Below are positions 5,676 through 8,773 of a stretch of DNA of 8,773 bases, in pieces. A program made the position numbers and the translations under genes. A model generated the notes under the pieces. That model searched no databases, was not told the origin of the DNA, and saw only the letters and a program-made list of their open reading frames with translations. The stretch is from JBFGCT01 sp041581055 (GTDB taxonomy: Bacteria > Actinomycetota > Acidimicrobiia > Acidimicrobiales > Ilumatobacteraceae): assembly GCA_041581055.1 (NCBI GenBank), contig JBFGCT010000175.1, positions 1-8,773 of the forward strand. Direction: 5' to 3'. Every line of letters starts with the position of its first letter. Within the stretch, counting starts at the first letter, position 1.

Positions 5676-6453
5676 CCGGAACGGCGAAGGCCACGACGTT
5701 GTCCTCGTAGCTGCGCTGGGCCCGGTTGAACCGGCCCCCGCAGGTGAACAGCACGAGCGTCGGGTCGCCGTCTTTGGCCCACACGCGGTCTTCGGGCAAC
5801 TCGTCCTTGTCGTAGAGCTGGACGTCGGTCACTTCGAACGCCCGCACTGTTCCGTCGTCGTAGGCGATCTCGACGCGCTCGCCGCCCTCGAGGTCGCGCA
5901 GGTAGCGGAACACACCGGGCACCCCGTTGAAGTTCACGTGGGCGGCGAGGACCGACGCGCCATCCGCCCCCGGGGTCGGGCTGCCCCGGTACCAGCCGAC
6001 CACGAGCGGGTCGGGGACGTCGAGCTCGCCACCTTCCTTGACGCCGACCGGCGCCACCGGGGCGTTCTCGACGTTCAGTTGCGGGATCGAGATCGTCACC
6101 GGCTGGGTCGGGTCGACGTGGTCGTTTGGGTCGTACTTCGCCGTTCCGACCGGTGTGACCAGGTCGGCCAGCGGGGAACGGGCCTCGACCGGGTCGGGGT
6201 CGGCTCGCACCGTGTCGTCCGACGGTGCGGGCGCGGCTCGGTCGGGGCCGGCTGGCGCCTCGCCGGGTTCGGATTGGATGTCCGTCGACGGCGGCGCGGT
6301 GCCGGCGGGGGGGCCCGGCACCGCGCCGTTCGACGTGGTGATGGTCGATTCGGTCGTCGAGACCGTCGGCGAGGCACCGCACGCCGTCATCACGGCGGCA
6401 ACAGCCAGCGCACAGAATGTGCGCCAACGAATCACGGCGACCACATCGATCAT
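5662..6453 (-). CDS. Class F-like sortase with lipoprotein signal
   Basis: The product has 263 residues. The N-terminus (MIDVVAVIRWRTFCALAVAA) carries basic residues, a hydrophobic stretch and VMTAC (21-25), which fits the lipobox pattern, so the enzyme may be lipid-anchored at C25. Residues 26-100 are a Pro/Thr/Ser/Asp-rich extracytoplasmic linker. The sortase barrel occupies about 115-263: VTISIPQLNVENAPVAPVGV, then VGWYRGSPTPGADGASVLAAH with catalytic H172, then FRYLRDLEGGERVEIAY, and LVLFTCGGRF with catalytic C238. The TCGG form and short size indicate class F. The catalytic arginine is probably R244 or R247 in RFNRAQRSYEDN. It would cleave a sorting signal and transfer the protein to the envelope. 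The gene begins 13 bases after the DUF4397 gene on the same strand, which is its probable substrate. No good Shine-Dalgarno is visible before ATG 6453, suggesting coupled translation; a GTG a few codons in is an alternative start. Confidence 0.87.
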   Translation of the reverse strand: MIDVVAVIRWRTFCALAVAAVMTACGASPTVSTTESTITTSNGAVPGPPAGTAPPSTDIQSEPGEAPAGPDRAAPAPSDDTVRADPDPVEARSPLADLVTPVGTAKYDPNDHVDPTQPVTISIPQLNVENAPVAPVGVKEGGELDVPDPLVVGWYRGSPTPGADGASVLAAHVNFNGVPGVFRYLRDLEGGERVEIAYDDGTVRAFEVTDVQLYDKDELPEDRVWAKDGDPTLVLFTCGGRFNRAQRSYEDNVVAFAVPVTEG

Positions 6454-6466
6454 CGGGTGAGAAGGG

Positions 6467-7270
6467 TCAGGCCTCGACCCGACGGCGGACGAGCGCGGTG
6501 GTGCCGCCGATCGCCAGCATGCCGGCGAGCAGCACGGCCAGGTACGGGAAGCCGCCCTCGCCGTCGATCGGCGTGTTGCCGGTGTTGACCCGGCTCGGCG
6601 CAGAGCCGAGGCCGTCGATCGACTCGGTCAACACGGTCAGCGAGCCGTCGCCGAGCGAGCCGACGGCGTACACGATGAGGTTCTGGCCGTCGGCGATCGC
6701 GAGATCGGCCGGGCCGATGACCGGGTCGGTCGTGCCGGTGGCGGCCACGGCCGCGTTGATCGTGCCGACCGGCAGCTCGACGACGCCCTCCTGCGGGTTG
6801 GAGACATCGGCGAATGCGACGGCGCCGTCGGCGAGGACGTCGACCGCGGGAGCGGCGGCGGTGTGGCGGACGGTCAAGCGACCCTGTCCGGCGTCGATCG
6901 AGCTGACGTCGTTCTCGAACACGGCGAGCGTCGGCGTCCCGTCGGCGGTCAGGTGGGCGATCACGGTGTAGTTGCCGCTGGCGGGCAGCGCGACGTCACC
7001 GGCGTCGATGGCGACGGTGTCGGTGCCGGCGACCTTCACTTGGAGATCGGCGAGGGTTTCGCCGGCGAGCGCGGACAGATCCTGCGTGTCGCCGAACGCG
7101 AAGCCCTCGAAGACGTTCGCGCCGCCGGCGGCGACATCGACGTCGACGCCGGGGATGCCGTGGATCAGATGGATGCGGGCGTCGGACTGGGCGTCGGCTC
7201 CGGCGCTGAGGCCGAGGAGGCCGGTTGCCGCGAGCACGGTTGCCGCAACGGTCTTCTTGATCGATCGCAT
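6467..7270 (-). CDS. Secreted DUF4397 surface protein with C-terminal anchor
   Basis: The product has 267 residues. An N-terminal signal peptide (MRSIKKTVAATVLAATGLLG) ends with a likely cleavage site after ADA (25-27). The mature part is a DUF4397 domain built of two similar halves: residues 31-121 start with ARIHLIHGIPGVDVDV, and residues 130-215 start with GRLTVRHTAAAPAVDVL and contain LIVYAVGSLGDGSLTVLTE. These are beta-rich, extracellular domains of unknown function. Residues 227-267 have the layout of a cell-wall sorting signal: RVNTG (227-231, in the LPxTG position but matching only TG), a short linker, a hydrophobic helix (about 243-261, YLAVLLAGMLAIGGTTALV) and the basic tail RRRVEA. 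A sortase gene lies 13 bases downstream. The start is supported by AGAAAGG seven bases before the ATG. Divergent to the sigma factor gene and probably under its control. If not sorted, it would be a membrane-anchored surface protein. Confidence 0.88.
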   Translation of the reverse strand: MRSIKKTVAATVLAATGLLGLSAGADAQSDARIHLIHGIPGVDVDVAAGGANVFEGFAFGDTQDLSALAGETLADLQVKVAGTDTVAIDAGDVALPASGNYTVIAHLTADGTPTLAVFENDVSSIDAGQGRLTVRHTAAAPAVDVLADGAVAFADVSNPQEGVVELPVGTINAAVAATGTTDPVIGPADLAIADGQNLIVYAVGSLGDGSLTVLTESIDGLGSAPSRVNTGNTPIDGEGGFPYLAVLLAGMLAIGGTTALVRRRVEA

Positions 7271-7277
7271 GATGGGA

Positions 7278-7284
7278 CCTTTCT
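7278..7284 (-). promoter_or_regulatory. Ribosome binding site of the DUF4397 gene (AGAAAGG)
   Basis: On the minus strand AGAAAGG lies 7 bases before ATG 7270 and pairs with the 3' end of 16S rRNA. It supports this start and shows that this transcript is leadered, unlike the sigma factor mRNA opposite. Confidence 0.7.
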
Positions 7285-7305
7285 GAGTGGGTTGATGTCA
7301 CCGGT

Positions 7306-7335
7306 CCTACGAACCCAACGCCCGGATTGGATGCA
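7306..7335 (-). promoter_or_regulatory. Putative ECF-type promoter toward DUF4397/sortase
   Basis: On the minus strand TGCATCCA (7335 to 7328) is followed, with 17 bases after CATCC, by CGTAGG (7311 to 7306). The -35 octamer is identical to that of the divergent promoter toward the sigma factor gene. Transcription would start near 7300 and give a leader of about 30 bases containing the AGAAAGG ribosome site. The CATCC core recalls the mycobacterial SigK -35 (CCATCC). The -10 element is the weaker half of the call. Confidence 0.5.
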
Positions 7336-7371
7336 CCGAGCGGAGGAAATTCTCGAAATCCGCCCCGGACC

Positions 7372-7400
7372 TGCATCCAGAACCCCAGCTCGCTCCGAAC
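7372..7400 (+). promoter_or_regulatory. Putative autoregulatory ECF-type promoter of sigma/anti-sigma operon
   Basis: TGCATCCA (7372-7379) is followed, 16 bases after CATCC, by CCGAAC (7395-7400). This is close to the SigK consensus remembered from Mycobacterium (CCATCC, spacer of about 16-17, CCGAAT). Transcription would start around 7407-7410, at or next to ATG 7410, giving a leaderless or nearly leaderless mRNA. The identical octamer faces the other way at 7335-7328. Confidence 0.55.
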
Positions 7401-7409
7401 AAGAGGTGA

Positions 7410-8039
7410 ATGTCTGCTGCTGTACTGACCCGACCGGACTGGCACAATGTCCCGCACGTGGCGCTCCGAATCGCGCCCGCACCTGCGATGCAGCACGCCC
7501 CCACGATCGACGAGCGGTTCGCCCACGGCGACGACTCGGTGCTGCGCGCGGCATACGACGAGCACGGCTCGCTCGTGTACTCCCTGTGCCGCCGATCGGT
7601 CGGCGCCGATCTGGCCCACGACATCACCCAGGAGGTGTTCGTCGCGGCGTGGCGGCGGCGCTCGACGTTCGACCCGTCACGCGGCAGCCTCGGGGCCTGG
7701 CTGACCGGGATCACCAAGCACAAGATCGTCGACGTCGTTCGCCGCGAGTCCCGCCATCGCCCGGAGCGTGCGGACGCGGCGCCCGCCGCGCTCGACGAGT
7801 CCGGGACGGCCGAGCAGATCGGGTTGATCAGCGACCGGATGCTGCTCGCCGACGCCCTCCAGACGCTCCCCGCGCGGTGCCGTGAGGTGCTCGATCTCGC
7901 GTTCGTCCGCGACCTCACCCATCAGCAGATCTCCGACACGACCGGCCTGCCGCTCGGAACGGTGAAGAGCGACGTCCGCCGCGGGCTCGAGCGGCTGCGC
8001 AGATACCTCGACGCGACAGACGGTGACGACCATGAGTGA
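7410..8039 (+). CDS. ECF sigma factor (SigK-like arrangement)
   Basis: The product has 209 residues. Region 2 (about 45-115) reads LRAAYDEHGSLVYSLCRRSV, then the -10 binding helix region DITQEVFVAAWRR, then LGAWLTGITKHKIVDVVRR. A variable Ala/Glu-rich linker spans 116-140. Region 4 (about 145-200) reads ADALQTLPARCREVLDLAF, then the helix-turn-helix LTHQQISDTTGLPLGTVKSD. Region 3 is absent, as in all ECF sigmas. The first 26 residues precede conserved sequence; an ATG at 7488 is a possible alternative start, but 7410 fits the proposed promoter and is preceded by AGAGGTGA. The factor would direct RNA polymerase to TGCATCCA-type promoters, including its own and that of the divergent surface-protein operon, when released from the anti-sigma factor. 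The anti-sigma gene overlaps its 3' end by 8 bases. Confidence 0.92.
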   Translation: MSAAVLTRPDWHNVPHVALRIAPAPAMQHAPTIDERFAHGDDSVLRAAYDEHGSLVYSLCRRSVGADLAHDITQEVFVAAWRRRSTFDPSRGSLGAWLTGITKHKIVDVVRRESRHRPERADAAPAALDESGTAEQIGLISDRMLLADALQTLPARCREVLDLAFVRDLTHQQISDTTGLPLGTVKSDVRRGLERLRRYLDATDGDDHE

Positions 8040-8700
8040 CTTCGACGAACGCGTGCGCAACCTGATGCGAGAGCTCACCGACGAGGACGCCGAGCGCCAC
8101 GAGCCGCCGGCATCGATCTGGGAGGCGATCGCCGGCGAGGTCGGCATCGACGCCGACAGCGACGTCGACGACGACGCGGTTGCCGACCCGATCGGCGACG
8201 ACGCCGTCGCCGATGTCGGCCCGGGCGCGCCGGCCACCGTCCATCGGCTGGCGGACCGTCGCCCACGCTGGTCGACGTGGGCACTGGGCGCCGCCGCCGC
8301 AGTCGTCGCCGTCATCGCCGCGGCCGTCGTCCTCGACATCGGCGGCGGAGACGAACCGGACGTGCTCGCCTCGGTCGAGGTCAGCAGCGACGGGCTCGAC
8401 GACGCTCCCGTCGGGCTTCAAACGCGCGCCACGATCGAGCAGGCGAACGGCGCGCGCGCGGTCGTGATCGACGCGTCGGGCGTTCCGGTCGGCGACGGCG
8501 AGTTCCTCGAACTGTGGCTGATCAACGACGACATCAGCGACATGGTGTCGCTCGGGATGATCAGCGCCGGCCGGAGCTACCAGATCCCCGCCGATGTCGT
8601 GCTCGGCGACTTCCCGATCATCGATGTCTCGGTCGAGCCGGACGACGGCAACCCGCTGCACTCGGGCCGCTCGGTCCTCCGCGGCCGCCTCGACGCCTGA
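8032..8700 (+). CDS. Membrane anti-sigma factor, RskA-like
   Basis: The product has 222 residues. The cytoplasmic N-terminus (1-80) is short and highly acidic (DADSDVDDDAVADPIGDD around 40-57), with a likely sigma-binding helix segment in DFDERVRNLMRELTDEDAER. One membrane helix spans about 82-102 (TWALGAAAAVVAVIAAAVVL). The outer part (105-222) matches the C-terminal domain of anti-sigma-K factor RskA: FLELWLIND, VSLGMISAG, and the ending VSVEPDDGNPLHSGRSVLRG. There is no cysteine at all, so it is not a zinc-binding (HxxxCxxC) anti-sigma factor. ATG 8032 overlaps the sigma stop by 8 bases (ATGAGTGA), with GGTGA at 8022-8026 as a possible ribosome site; an in-frame GTG at 8023 is an alternative. 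It should hold the sigma factor at the membrane until cleaved on an envelope signal, by analogy with RskA. Confidence 0.88.
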   Translation: MSDFDERVRNLMRELTDEDAERHEPPASIWEAIAGEVGIDADSDVDDDAVADPIGDDAVADVGPGAPATVHRLADRRPRWSTWALGAAAAVVAVIAAAVVLDIGGGDEPDVLASVEVSSDGLDDAPVGLQTRATIEQANGARAVVIDASGVPVGDGEFLELWLINDDISDMVSLGMISAGRSYQIPADVVLGDFPIIDVSVEPDDGNPLHSGRSVLRGRLDA

Positions 8701-8713
8701 CCGCCCATCCCTT

Positions 8714-8762
8714 CCTCCGGTGAGAGGTGAGACCGACAGGTGGTCTCACATCTCACCGGAGG
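8714..8762. terminator. Long near-perfect hairpin after the anti-sigma gene
   Basis: The arms 8714-8734 and 8742-8762 pair at 20 of 21 positions (single G/A mismatch at 8726/8750) around the 7-base loop GACAGGT. It begins 13 bases after the anti-sigma stop. Inside the left arm GGTGAGA occurs twice in tandem (8719-8725 and 8726-8732). No T-run follows on either strand, so it is not a classical intrinsic terminator; actinobacterial terminators often lack the T-run. It might instead be a member of a dispersed palindromic repeat family. Terminator is the most economical call. Confidence 0.6.
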
Positions 8763-8773
8763 TCATTTGAGGA

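Noticed and set aside
5521..6588. A 355-codon plus-strand frame opposite the sortase gene
   Set aside because: The minus strand shows a complete sortase with catalytic His and Cys motifs; the plus frame is a shadow.
6863..7885. A 340-codon plus-strand frame crossing the DUF4397 gene, the spacer and the sigma gene
   Set aside because: It spans the divergent promoter region and becomes Arg/Pro-rich; no domain is visible.
8023..8031. GTG at 8023 as start of the anti-sigma gene
   Set aside because: ATG 8032 forms the usual overlap with the sigma stop and has GGTGA upstream; the GTG adds only three residues. It cannot be fully excluded.

Overview
The window is a very GC-rich stretch (roughly 70% by eye) of chromosomal DNA, almost certainly from a high-GC actinobacterium. 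Two DUF2510 (GWYxDP...WWD) proteins, leaderless-type promoters with TAnnnT placed 9 bases before ATG, a class F-type sortase and an RskA-like anti-sigma factor all fit Actinomycetota. Acidimicrobiia (an Ilumatobacter-like organism) is my best guess, from style only. I see no insertion sequence, phage gene, RNA gene or CRISPR array.

Layout. Bases 1-320 are the 3' end of an ABC transporter ATPase. Bases 366-1187 encode a three-part protein: DUF4177-like head, long Pro/Glu/Ala-rich middle, DUF2510 tail. Bases 1249-2808 encode a metallo-beta-lactamase-fold hydrolase fused to a C-terminal Rieske [2Fe-2S] domain. After a 112-base gap with an inverted repeat comes a three-gene membrane operon (2921-5041): NfeD, an SPFH/paraslipin protein and a small DUF2510 protein with one C-terminal membrane helix. 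A separately promoted isochorismatase-family cysteine hydrolase (5115-5675) follows.

The right third is a cell-surface and signalling locus. On the minus strand, a secreted DUF4397 protein with a C-terminal wall/membrane anchor (7270-6467) is followed after 13 bases by a class F-like sortase with a lipoprotein signal (6453-5662). Divergently on the plus strand lie an ECF sigma factor (7410-8039) and an overlapping RskA-type anti-sigma factor (8032-8700). The 139-base divergent spacer holds two outward-facing copies of TGCATCCA, each followed at ECF promoter spacing by a CG(A/T)A-type -10 element. The simplest reading is that the sigma factor drives both its own operon and the surface-protein/sortase operon, in a layout that recalls mycobacterial SigK-RskA. 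A long, nearly perfect hairpin (8714-8762) follows the anti-sigma gene.

The most noteworthy items are this self-contained sigma/anti-sigma/surface protein/sortase module, the DUF2510 third member of the NfeD-SPFH operon, the MBL-Rieske fusion and the recurring leaderless promoter geometry. All functions come from motif reading; no database search was possible.
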